Below are positions 1-6,594 of a DNA stretch of 10,786 nt, in pieces (the first letter of the stretch is position 1; each line of letters starts with the position of its first letter). The notes under the pieces are model-generated. The model made no database searches. It was not told the origin of the DNA and saw only the letters and a program-made list of their open reading frames with translations. Source of the stretch: Saprospiraceae bacterium (GTDB lineage: Bacteria; Bacteroidota; Bacteroidia; Chitinophagales; Saprospiraceae); assembly GCA_007134625.1 (NCBI GenBank), contig SLKL01000219.1:1-10786 (forward strand). The letters are read 5' to 3'. Both the position numbers and the translations under genes were made by a program.

Positions 1-101
1 AAAAAAAAATCATATAAAATTGAAATTTTTTTTAGAGCCCTTGATATTGCTGAATTCTGGACTGTAATTAATTTGATGATTTTTTTAAAAAATATTCGCC
101 A

Positions 102-129
102 CCATCTCAATTTAAGTGATTAAAGATGG
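102..129 (-). terminator. Possible weak terminator of the sanA-like/tpiA operon
   Basis: On the minus strand, 95-120 bases beyond the tpiA stop, CCATCT (129-124) can pair with AGATGG (107-102), and TTAA/TTAA can pair inside it. A run of six T (92-87, read on the minus strand) begins about nine bases past the stem. The stem is only six pairs and the T-run is displaced, so this is a weak candidate. The other inverted repeat here (154-183) has no trailing T-run. Confidence 0.25.
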
Positions 130-153
130 AAAATGATAAGACAGACCAATCCA

Positions 154-183
154 TTTTATGATTCTGAGATCAAAATCATAAAA
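154..183. repeat. Perfect 10-bp inverted repeat downstream of tpiA
   Basis: TTTTATGATT (154-163) and AATCATAAAA (174-183) are exact inverted copies around a 10-base loop. The repeat lies about 40 bases beyond the tpiA stop. As RNA it would form a stem on either strand. No U-run follows the stem in either direction, so it is not a standard intrinsic terminator. It could be a 3'-end stabilising or processing hairpin, or chance in an AT-rich spacer. Confidence 0.4.
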
Positions 184-221
184 AAATGAGGAGTATTTAA
201 CTATAATAAGGAAAAAAGGAA

Positions 222-986
222 TTACTTCGCAGCATTAATGATTTTACAGAATTCGTCCGCTTTAAGACTTGCGCCACCTACAAGTGCACCATCTATTCCG
301 GGACGACTAAGTAAATCAGAGGCATTACTACCTTTCACACTGCCTCCATAAAGAATTCTCAACTTATTTCCTGCAGTTTCAGAATACATATTAGAAAGAA
401 GCACGCGGATGAAATTGTGCATATCTTCAGCTTGCTCAGGTGAGGCTGTTTTTCCTGTACCAATTGCCCAAACGGGTTCGTAAGCAATGACGATTTGGGA
501 GAGTTCTTTTTCGCTGATACCACTAAATGCAGCAGCTATTTGCATTTCGATTAAATCTTTATGTTTACCGGCCTCCCGTTCTGATTCAGATTCGCCGCAG
601 CAGTAAATGACCTTAAGATTTTGTGCAAGTGCAGATTTGATTTTTTGATTAATTAGCTTATCATTCTCACCAAAATATTGCCTTCTCTCTGAATGCCCCA
701 AAACGACAAAGTCAACATTCAGATCTTTCAGCATTTCAGGAGAAATTTCACCTGTAAAAGCACCGGAGTTTTCCTGATGGCAATTTTGTGCGCCAATAAA
801 GACTGACCCTTGATTTTGAATCAAAGACCTAAGAGAATGTAAATGAGTATATGGAGGAATAAAGAGAATATCGCAATCGGCATTTGACGCACCATTGAGT
901 ATTTCATTGACAAGATGTTCAGCCTGTGAGGGAAGAACATTCATTTTCCAGTTACCGGCAATAAGTTTTTTACGAAAATCAGACAT
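222..986 (-). CDS. tpiA: Triosephosphate isomerase
   Basis: Interconverts dihydroxyacetone phosphate and glyceraldehyde 3-phosphate in glycolysis and gluconeogenesis, as a soluble cytosolic enzyme. The 254 residues match the usual family length of about 250 and the TIM barrel looks complete. Visible landmarks are GNWKMN near the N-terminus (substrate-binding Asn12 and Lys14), the electrophilic His98 in VVLGHSERR, the catalytic base Glu170 in YEPVWAIGTG, the flexible phosphate-gripping loop at about 174-181, YGGSV at 213-217 and the second phosphate-binding segment GALVGG at 233-238. The ATG lies inside the last codons of the upstream DUF218 gene (8-base overlap), so the two are probably co-transcribed and translationally coupled. 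No key residue is missing. Identification is secure from the motifs. Confidence 0.97.
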   Translation of the reverse strand: MSDFRKKLIAGNWKMNVLPSQAEHLVNEILNGASNADCDILFIPPYTHLHSLRSLIQNQGSVFIGAQNCHQENSGAFTGEISPEMLKDLNVDFVVLGHSERRQYFGENDKLINQKIKSALAQNLKVIYCCGESESEREAGKHKDLIEMQIAAAFSGISEKELSQIVIAYEPVWAIGTGKTASPEQAEDMHNFIRVLLSNMYSETAGNKLRILYGGSVKGSNASDLLSRPGIDGALVGGASLKADEFCKIINAAK

Positions 987-1620
987 CTGTATTAATAAAT
1001 TCAGGAGGACCGTAGAATCTGGGCTTGCGGTTAGTAATCACATCCATGACAGCGACAATTCTCGCCATCCATTCGCGAACCATTTGCTTATTACTGACAC
1101 CACCACTTGGATCACCGGCGACATATACCCGGGCTGACATTCCATTTTTCTTAGCGATAAAAAGCGCCCTCGACCCGTGATACCTTTGAGTAATAACTAT
1201 AAAATCATTGAGTCCAAATATTTCCTTTGCTCGCAGCATCGAATCGTAGGTTCTGAAACCGGCGTAATCCAAAGTAATATCTTCAGCAGGAATACCACGA
1301 CTAATCAAATAGTTGCGCATATCCCTTGGTTCATTGTAATATATACTGCTATTATCGCCGCTTACAAGCAGGTGGTTGACCTTCCCTTTTTCGTACAACC
1401 TGACAGCAGCCTCCATTCTTTCCTCAAAATAACTATTGATTCTCACTCCATCCGGACTGCTTGAAGTTCCCAACACCACACCTACTGCGCTGTGCTCAAT
1501 ACTATCAGTTTCAAAGAAAAGATTATCAAGACCATGGCTGACCACCCATAAGTTCGCGAATAATCCGAGAGAGATTATGGTTACGAGGACAAATAAGGTG
1601 TACTTTATCGCGAACCTCAT
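979..1620 (-). CDS. SanA/YdcF-like DUF218 membrane-anchored protein
   Basis: A 213-residue protein with one N-terminal hydrophobic segment (about residues 6-27), followed by a DUF218 domain of the SanA/YdcF type. Features seen are VVLGTS (48-53), LLVSGDN (84-90), EP..M..YL then GIPAEDI, a LDYAGFRTYDSM block (117-128) and VITQRYHGSRALFIAK (142-157). E. coli SanA of this family is linked to envelope barrier function (vancomycin exclusion at high temperature), but its biochemical activity is not firmly known. The single helix suggests an inner-membrane anchor with the domain in the periplasm. It is the first gene of a leftward pair with tpiA, whose start codon lies within its 3' end. The family call is strong; a specific role, and the name sanA for this copy, are inference. 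Confidence 0.88.
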   Translation of the reverse strand: MRFAIKYTLFVLVTIISLGLFANLWVVSHGLDNLFFETDSIEHSAVGVVLGTSSSPDGVRINSYFEERMEAAVRLYEKGKVNHLLVSGDNSSIYYNEPRDMRNYLISRGIPAEDITLDYAGFRTYDSMLRAKEIFGLNDFIVITQRYHGSRALFIAKKNGMSARVYVAGDPSGGVSNKQMVREWMARIVAVMDVITNRKPRFYGPPEFINTDV

Positions 1621-1652
1621 GGTTTCACTGGTTTATGTTTATTTTCAAAAAG

Positions 1653-1660
1653 CAAAAATC
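1653..1660 (-). promoter_or_regulatory. Possible -7 element for the sanA-like/tpiA operon
   Basis: The minus strand reads GATTTTTG followed by C, one mismatch from the Bacteroidota -7 consensus TAnnTTTG and similar to the TATTTTTGC elements before two other genes here. It lies 33 bases before the ATG. No convincing -33 TTTG sits at the expected spacing, so support is weak. Confidence 0.22.
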
Positions 1661-1707
1661 GATCCTGACACTTTGCTTAACAGAATCTTAACGCAATTTA
1701 AGAATCA

Positions 1708-1747
1708 AAAGTTGAAAAAAGAAATAAAAAACTTTTCCTACAACTTT
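1708..1747. repeat. Overlapping inverted repeats in the divergent spacer
   Basis: In the spacer between the leftward pair and ppk1, AAAAGTT (1707-1713) can pair with AACTTTT (1730-1736), or AAAGTTG (1708-1714) with CAACTTT (1741-1747). The two stems exclude each other. They could form an operator or alternative RNA structures on a transcript, but the spacer is very AT-rich and chance is a real possibility. No clear TAnnTTTG element for ppk1 was found in this spacer. Confidence 0.2.
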
Positions 1748-1823
1748 AAAAATTCCTAATATTGAGTTTTCTCTGTTCAACGTCTTCTTAACAAAGTGTA
1801 AAGATAATGTAAAGGTATAAAAA

Positions 1824-3932
1824 ATGAAATATTCCACTATAAAAAGTTCAAGACAAAGCAAATTAGACATTCCATATACACATCGTGATATCAGTTGGTT
1901 AGACTTTAATTATCGTGTATTACAGGAAGCACGCGATCCGGCAGTGCCTTTGTTTGAACGAATTAAATTCCTCGCCATCTACTCCAATAATCTGGATGAA
2001 TTTTTTCGCGTGCGGGTTGCCAACAATCGAAATTTACATCGGATTGGAAAAAAAACGCGAAAGAGGCTGGACTTTGATCCGAGACAAATCCTTAAGGATG
2101 TAGTAGAAATAGTGAATCAGCAACAAATCATATTCAATGAAATCTTTGAGGATGAAATCCTCCCGGAGTTAAAAACACACCATATTGAACTGCTCAGAAA
2201 GGATCAGCTATCCGAGCAACAAATGGAGTTTATCGATGAGTTTTTTCAGGAAAACATGCTACCTTTCGTACAACCCGTTCTTTTGGTTGACTTCAAAGTT
2301 CGACCATTTTTAAATAATGGTGCACTATATCTCGCTATCCTTTTACAAGAGACTACCCAGGACGCAGAAACCACACCAAATCAAGAATATGCCATAGTAA
2401 AAATCCCATCTGATCACTTGCCACGATTTATTCAGCTTCCTTCCATTGGGGAGAAAAAAGATATTATAATTCTGGATGAAATTGTTCGTCACAGTATTGA
2501 AAAATACCTTTTCCCTGGTTATAAAATCATTGATTCTTACTCCATAAAATTAACAAGGGACGCAGAGCTGTATATTGACGATGAATACTCAGGCGATTTA
2601 ATAGAAAAGATTAAGAAAAGTCTAAATAAGAGAAATGTTGGTCCTGCTTCTCGATTTGTTTACGATAGAAGCATGCCTACTGAAATGTTGGACTATTTGA
2701 TGGAATTATTTTCACTTGAACCCTTTGACATTTTACAAGAAGGTAGATATCATAACAATTCGGACTTTTTTAAATTCCCCGATTTTGATATGCATCACTT
2801 AAAAAACCATCCCATGCCACCCATCCCCTATCCGGCTTTGGAAGAGGCAGCATGCATCTTTGATGCTATTGGAAAGAAAGACCATTTGAATCACCCGCCA
2901 TATCACTCTTATGAATCGGTAATCAGGTTTTTCGAACAAGCAGCATCGGACCCCGATGTCACCCATATAAAAGTTGTCCAATATAGAGTTGCTCGCAAAT
3001 CCAGAATTATGGAAGCACTGATTAAAGCAGCTAAAGCAGGAAAACAGGTGACAGTTTTTATTGAGGTAAAAGCTCGATTCGATGAGGAAATGAATCTAAT
3101 GTGGGGAGAAAAACTGCATAAGGCAGGGATAAATGTCCACTACAGTTTTCCGGGATTAAAAGTCCATTCAAAAATTGCACTTATTAGCAAGTTGGAAGAC
3201 AATCAGCCTGTGTTGTACACTTATCTCAGTACGGGAAACTTTCATGAAGACACCGTAAAAATCTATAGCGACCTGGGATTGTTTACCGCTGACAAAAGAA
3301 TTACTTCTGAGGTTGCCAGATTGTTTCGCTTTTTGGAAACAGTAAAATTACCTAAAGAGAATTTCGAATATTTACTTGTTGGGCAATTTAATCTGAGAGC
3401 TGAGTTGGTGCGGCTGGTAAAAAAAGAGATAGAAGCTGCAAAAAATGGAAAAACAGCAGGAATTATTTTAAAAATGAATAGCCTGCAGGATCCCGCAATG
3501 ATAGAACTTCTGTATGAAGCACATAATGCAGGAGTAAAAATAGATTTGATCATCAGGGGAATTAATTCACTGGTTCCCGGAGTTGAGGGCTTTAGTGAAA
3601 AAATCAATGCCATAAGCATAGTGGACAGGTTTTTAGAACATGCAAGAGTTTTTGTATTCCACAACGGAGGAGAAGAAGATGTTTACATCTCATCCGCTGA
3701 CTGGATGGTTCGAAACCTGAGCTATAGAATAGAAACAGTAGTACCCATTCTTGATCCCCAAATTAAGGAAGAAATATTAGATCTCCTGAATATTCAGTTG
3801 CGGGATAATGTAAAATCAAGAGATTTACATTTTGAAAAAATCAACAGCTATCGAACGGGAACAGGCGATCTGAATATCAGAACTCAACACGAGACCTACT
3901 ATTATTACAAGAGAAAAGAAGAGATTTCGTAA
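1824..3932 (+). CDS. ppk1: Polyphosphate kinase 1
   Basis: Reversibly transfers the ATP gamma-phosphate onto inorganic polyphosphate chains through a phosphohistidine intermediate; the enzyme is often membrane-associated. The 702 residues match the usual length of about 690-720. The N-terminal domain begins with the RDISWLDFNYRVLQEA block (21-36) and SNNLDEFFRVRV (54-65). The two phospholipase-D-like catalytic domains follow: KARFDEE (416-422) and GLKVHSK with the expected autophosphorylated histidine at 448, STGNFHE (469-475), then FHNGGEEDVYISSADWM (612-628) with the second conserved histidine at 613. The C-terminal end, including the YYYY tract (692-695), is intact. It stands alone, divergent from the DUF218/tpiA pair, and no phosphate-regulon gene (ppx, pst) is adjacent. 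The ATG at 1824 fits the family N-terminus; ribosome-binding signal is weak (AAAGG), as is normal in this phylum. Confidence 0.97.
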   Translation: MKYSTIKSSRQSKLDIPYTHRDISWLDFNYRVLQEARDPAVPLFERIKFLAIYSNNLDEFFRVRVANNRNLHRIGKKTRKRLDFDPRQILKDVVEIVNQQQIIFNEIFEDEILPELKTHHIELLRKDQLSEQQMEFIDEFFQENMLPFVQPVLLVDFKVRPFLNNGALYLAILLQETTQDAETTPNQEYAIVKIPSDHLPRFIQLPSIGEKKDIIILDEIVRHSIEKYLFPGYKIIDSYSIKLTRDAELYIDDEYSGDLIEKIKKSLNKRNVGPASRFVYDRSMPTEMLDYLMELFSLEPFDILQEGRYHNNSDFFKFPDFDMHHLKNHPMPPIPYPALEEAACIFDAIGKKDHLNHPPYHSYESVIRFFEQAASDPDVTHIKVVQYRVARKSRIMEALIKAAKAGKQVTVFIEVKARFDEEMNLMWGEKLHKAGINVHYSFPGLKVHSKIALISKLEDNQPVLYTYLSTGNFHEDTVKIYSDLGLFTADKRITSEVARLFRFLETVKLPKENFEYLLVGQFNLRAELVRLVKKEIEAAKNGKTAGIILKMNSLQDPAMIELLYEAHNAGVKIDLIIRGINSLVPGVEGFSEKINAISIVDRFLEHARVFVFHNGGEEDVYISSADWMVRNLSYRIETVVPILDPQIKEEILDLLNIQLRDNVKSRDLHFEKINSYRTGTGDLNIRTQHETYYYYKRKEEIS

Positions 3933-3951
3933 TTGTCGTCCCTTAATAAAA

Positions 3952-3987
3952 GTCTCTTTTTTAAAATTTGATGTAAAAAAAGAGGAC
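3952..3987. terminator. AT-rich hairpin after ppk1, possible terminator
   Basis: CTCTTTTTT (3954-3962) pairs exactly with AAAAAAGAG (3976-3984) over a 13-base loop, and the stem extends by GTC/GAC across one bulged G. It begins 19 bases after the ppk1 stop. The U-run lies in the 5' arm rather than after the stem, so it is not a textbook intrinsic terminator. Termination, or 3'-end protection of the ppk1 message, is inferred from its position. Confidence 0.35.
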
Positions 3988-4084
3988 CACGCTAAACTTG
4001 TTTTGAAATACAGGCCAATAGACTGTATGCGATAATATTAAATCAATTACCTCGTTTTGTTTCAGTCAATTTAGTGAATGTGCT

Positions 4085-4092
4085 TACTTTTG
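4085..4092 (+). promoter_or_regulatory. -7 promoter element before the DUF6089 gene
   Basis: TACTTTTG matches the Bacteroidota -7 consensus TAnnTTTG exactly. TTTG at 4056-4059 (25-base gap) or TTTC at 4060-4063 (21-base gap) could be the -33 element. It is followed by C and an A6T tract, as at the two other such elements in this window. Transcription would begin about five bases downstream, leaving a leader of only about 8-11 bases before the TTG start at 4107. Confidence 0.55.
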
Positions 4093-4106
4093 CAAAAAAT
4101 TAGTTT

Positions 4107-4946
4107 TTGAGAACAGTTATTTTATTCCTGAGCGTATCATTTCTTTTATCCGTAAACCTCTTCGCTCAACGAGGATGGGAGGTCGGAGCCGGTGTAGGTG
4201 TATCCTACTACTTTGGTGATTTGAATCCCAATTTTGATCTTGGACATCCCGGTCCTGCAGTAAGTCTTTTGGGAAGATACAACTTTAATGACCGTCTTGC
4301 AATGCGGTTTGCACTAAGCTATGGTCAGATTGATGGAGATGATGCAAGGTCAACCAACTCCTTTCAATTAGCGAGAAACCTGAGTTTCAAGTCCAATATA
4401 TTTGATGCATCCGGTCAGTTTGAATTCAACTTCTTCAGATTTGTACACGGACATCGTGATTACTTTTTTTCACCCTATGTTTCTCTGGGTCTTGGTGTTT
4501 TTCATTTCAATCCCAAAGCAGAACTCGATGGTGTTTGGCATGAACTCCGTCCTTTGGGGACTGAAGGGCAAAGAAGAGGTGAAGAGTATCTCTCAGTTTT
4601 ACCGGCCATTGTATATGGGGGCGGACTCAAATTTTCTATCAACTACAGGTGGAGTATTAATGTGGAAGTCAATGCGAGATTACTCTTCACGGACTATCTG
4701 GATGATGTGAGTACGACTTATCCTAACCCTGCGGAGGTGAGGAGACTGAGGGGCGACATTGCAGTAGCACTCTCTGATCGATCCATAGAGGGTGGAAGCC
4801 CCGAAGCAATAGGTGAGCCCGGAAGGCAGCGAGGTGATGCCACCCGAAATGACAGCTATGCCTTTGGAATCATTAGTGTGAATTACTACTTTGGTCAGTT
4901 GGCTTGTCCGAGAATTTCAAGACCGGAGCTTTTCTCTAAATTTTAA
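4107..4946 (+). CDS. DUF6089-type outer-membrane beta-barrel protein
   Basis: A 279-residue secreted protein. It opens with a signal peptide (hydrophobic stretch at about 4-19, probable cleavage around Ala20-Gln21, a site style common in Bacteroidota). The mature part begins with a GVGVSYYFGDLNP-like block (residues 29-41) and has alternating aromatic/glycine strands: SLGLGVFHFNP (127-137), GGGLKFSINYRWSINVEV and, near the end, FGIISVNYYFG (254-264). These are typical of DUF6089 outer-membrane barrels, whose function is not established. A polar stretch at about 206-250, rich in Arg, Gly and Glu, probably forms a long loop. The start is TTG: the codon two upstream is an in-frame stop (TAG at 4101) and the signal peptide begins right after it. 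It heads a tight cluster, with the YjbQ gene four bases downstream. Confidence 0.83.
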   Translation: MRTVILFLSVSFLLSVNLFAQRGWEVGAGVGVSYYFGDLNPNFDLGHPGPAVSLLGRYNFNDRLAMRFALSYGQIDGDDARSTNSFQLARNLSFKSNIFDASGQFEFNFFRFVHGHRDYFFSPYVSLGLGVFHFNPKAELDGVWHELRPLGTEGQRRGEEYLSVLPAIVYGGGLKFSINYRWSINVEVNARLLFTDYLDDVSTTYPNPAEVRRLRGDIAVALSDRSIEGGSPEAIGEPGRQRGDATRNDSYAFGIISVNYYFGQLACPRISRPELFSKF

Positions 4947-4950
4947 ATCA

Positions 4951-5358
4951 ATGGAATATAAAAGCATCCAACTGCCACCTTTTTCAAGAGGATTTCACCT
5001 CATAACAGATATTTTACTCAGGGAGGCAGGACCATTACCTGAAAACGGACTGCTTTATTTTTTCATCAAACATACTTCTGCAGCGCTTACCATAAATGAA
5101 AATGCAGATTCCACAGTGAGGAGAGATTTTGAGCGATACATCAATCGAATAGTTCCGGAAGATATACCCGGTCTCGAACATACTTTTGAAGGTCCAGATG
5201 ATATGCCGGCTCATGTAAAAGCCTCATTTTTTGGAAGCTCAGTTTCATTGCCTATAATTAACCATCGACCTGCCTTAGGTACCTGGCAGGGGATTTACCT
5301 ATGTGAATTCAGAAACAGAGCAAGGGGCAGGGAAATTATCTGTGGGATAATCAGTTAA
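4951..5358 (+). CDS. YjbQ/UPF0047 family protein (secondary thiamine-phosphate synthase type)
   Basis: A compact 135-residue cytosolic protein of the YjbQ (UPF0047) family, matching the usual 130-140 residues. Conserved blocks are HTSAALTINEN (41-51), GPDDMPAH (81-88), GTWQGIYLCEFR (110-121) and the C-terminal GREIICG. The conserved His and Asp residues (H41, D84, H88) probably bind metal. Family members, including the E. coli protein, have a weak thiamine-phosphate synthase activity that may not be the physiological role. I chose the ATG at 4951, four bases after the preceding stop, because the family N-terminus begins there. The open frame extends back to 4891, but that part is the upstream gene's 3' end read in another frame and has no YjbQ similarity. 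Probably translated from the same message as the barrel gene. No thiamine gene is adjacent. Confidence 0.93.
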   Translation: MEYKSIQLPPFSRGFHLITDILLREAGPLPENGLLYFFIKHTSAALTINENADSTVRRDFERYINRIVPEDIPGLEHTFEGPDDMPAHVKASFFGSSVSLPIINHRPALGTWQGIYLCEFRNRARGREIICGIIS

Positions 5359-5368
5359 ACTTTTTATC

Positions 5369-5818
5369 ATGGCAGAACGAAGCGAACGAAAACACAGATG
5401 GCTCAGATTCTTTTACTTGCTGAATTACTTCTTAGTTGTTTTCACAGTAATCCTGATGTTACTGACTTTTGCCATTACAGGTAGATTGATAGAAAGTTAT
5501 TACGATTTAGCGATTATCTTTTTTGGATTCTCATTTTGGAGCGTATTGGGTGTTTACCAGTTCAGTTTAATGGTCAGCTATTTATTTTATAGACGATTAT
5601 TTACTGTAAAAATGAACAGACTCTTTATAGCATACTGGGTAATCTCTTTATTTGTACTGATTTTCATGATTTTGATATACAGCTTTGAGGGGCTTAACAA
5701 CAATAATAGCTTAATGGTACTTTTTGTAGTGAATATCCCCCCCATTCTTATCAGCTTGTTTTTCTCGAAAAAAATGGCTACAATTGGAACAAAAGAAGGA
5801 AACGCCAAAGAATCATGA
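5369..5818 (+). CDS. Small four-helix membrane protein, unknown function (paralogue A)
   Basis: A 149-residue protein I do not recognise. It has a short basic N-terminus (MAERSERKHR), then four predicted membrane helices at about 14-37, 46-73, 84-106 and 114-132, and a basic polar tail. Between helices 2 and 3 lies a cytosolic-looking loop YRRLF..KMNR, leading into IAYW (87-90). The segment 61-90 aligns without gaps to the same residue numbers of the protein at 6595-7008, sharing Gly61, Gln64-Phe65, Met68, Tyr74, Phe78-Thr79, Leu85 and Ile87-Ala-Tyr-Trp90, so the two appear to be distant paralogues. It starts ten bases after the YjbQ gene, and its last bases (ATGA) overlap the start of the methyltransferase gene. 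It is therefore inside an operon. No catalytic motif is seen. Confidence 0.85.
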   Translation: MAERSERKHRWLRFFYLLNYFLVVFTVILMLLTFAITGRLIESYYDLAIIFFGFSFWSVLGVYQFSLMVSYLFYRRLFTVKMNRLFIAYWVISLFVLIFMILIYSFEGLNNNNSLMVLFVVNIPPILISLFFSKKMATIGTKEGNAKES

Positions 5819-6528
5819 ATAAAGCAGGAATACTATACCTCATACCATCCGGAATCAGTGAAGGACCACTCCCCTATTTGCCGGAGCACACCTTGGAGTG
5901 TATTCGATCATTGGATATCTTTATTTGCGAAAGAGCCAAAACAGCGCGCAGATTTATCAAACAGATCAATCACCCCAAACCCATTAGTGAACTTGTATTT
6001 GTTGAAATCCCCAAAAAAAGAGAATACATATACCTTGACGAGGATTTAGCTCCATTATCCAAAGGTCAAAATATTGGCTTACTCTCTGAAGCAGGCAGCC
6101 CGGGCATAGCAGATCCGGGAGCGGAAATTTGCCTCAGAGCCCATCAGATGAAAGCAGAGATTGTTCCACTAATCGGTCCATCCTCTATTTTACTTGCATT
6201 AATGGCATCGGGATTAAATGGTCAACAATTTACTTTTCACGGCTATTTAAGCCCTAAAAAAGAGCTCATAGGCAGAGATTTAAAACGATTGGAACATCAA
6301 TCGTGTAAGGACAAAGGCGCACATATTTTTATCGAAACGCCCTACAGAAACGGTCAAATTCTGGATGCTATGAAGAATCACCTTAGTAACTCCACACTAT
6401 TTTGTATCGCAGCAGGTATCCACTCTCCCGAGGCTTTTATCAGAACTATGAGTGTGGCTGATTGGAAAAAAGAGAGGATTCCCAACATTCATAAGGTACC
6501 GGCGGTTTTTATTTTGCAGGTAATTTAG
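5815..6528 (+). CDS. RsmI-like SAM-dependent methyltransferase (short form)
   Basis: A 237-residue tetrapyrrole-methylase-fold protein of the RsmI group (COG0313). RsmI 2'-O-methylates C1402 of 16S rRNA. Visible motifs are YLIPSGISEGPL at the start (canonical RsmI has a TPIGN-type block here), SEAGSPGIADPG at 91-102 (canonical SDAGTPGISDPG, binding the methyl donor), GPSSILLALMASGL (121-134), FHGYLSPKK (141-149) and FIETPYRN (172-179, in place of FYESPHR). It is about 40-50 residues shorter than classical RsmI and lacks the C-terminal extension. This divergent short type is, as I recall, common in Bacteroidota beside a standard RsmI, so its substrate may not be C1402; I therefore give no symbol. 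The start ATG overlaps the preceding stop as ATGA, indicating translational coupling with the membrane protein gene upstream. Confidence 0.86.
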   Translation: MNKAGILYLIPSGISEGPLPYLPEHTLECIRSLDIFICERAKTARRFIKQINHPKPISELVFVEIPKKREYIYLDEDLAPLSKGQNIGLLSEAGSPGIADPGAEICLRAHQMKAEIVPLIGPSSILLALMASGLNGQQFTFHGYLSPKKELIGRDLKRLEHQSCKDKGAHIFIETPYRNGQILDAMKNHLSNSTLFCIAAGIHSPEAFIRTMSVADWKKERIPNIHKVPAVFILQVI

Positions 6529-6594
6529 GGTAAAAAACTAAAAAGAATTTCAGCTACATCGAAAAAACACTTTATTCAACATAAGACTTTAATC

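Noticed and set aside
1..34. A8T/AT8 inverted repeat at the left edge as a terminator
   Set aside because: The arms are only A and T with a 14-base AT-rich loop; the stem would be very weak and such repeats arise by chance in this spacer.
895..1759. Rightward open frames at 895-1137, 1177-1464 and 1436-1759
   Set aside because: They lie antisense to tpiA and the DUF218 gene, both of which have full family motifs; their translations show no domain character.
3263..3664. Leftward 133-codon open frame within ppk1
   Set aside because: Antisense to the catalytic region of a clear polyphosphate kinase and without recognisable features.
4402..4710. 102-codon open frame in another frame inside the DUF6089 gene
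   Set aside because: The overlapping frame has the signal peptide and barrel pattern; this one is a shadow.
4891..4950. A 20-residue longer N-terminus for the YjbQ protein
   Set aside because: The extension is the end of the DUF6089 gene in another frame; YjbQ proteins start where the ATG at 4951 begins.
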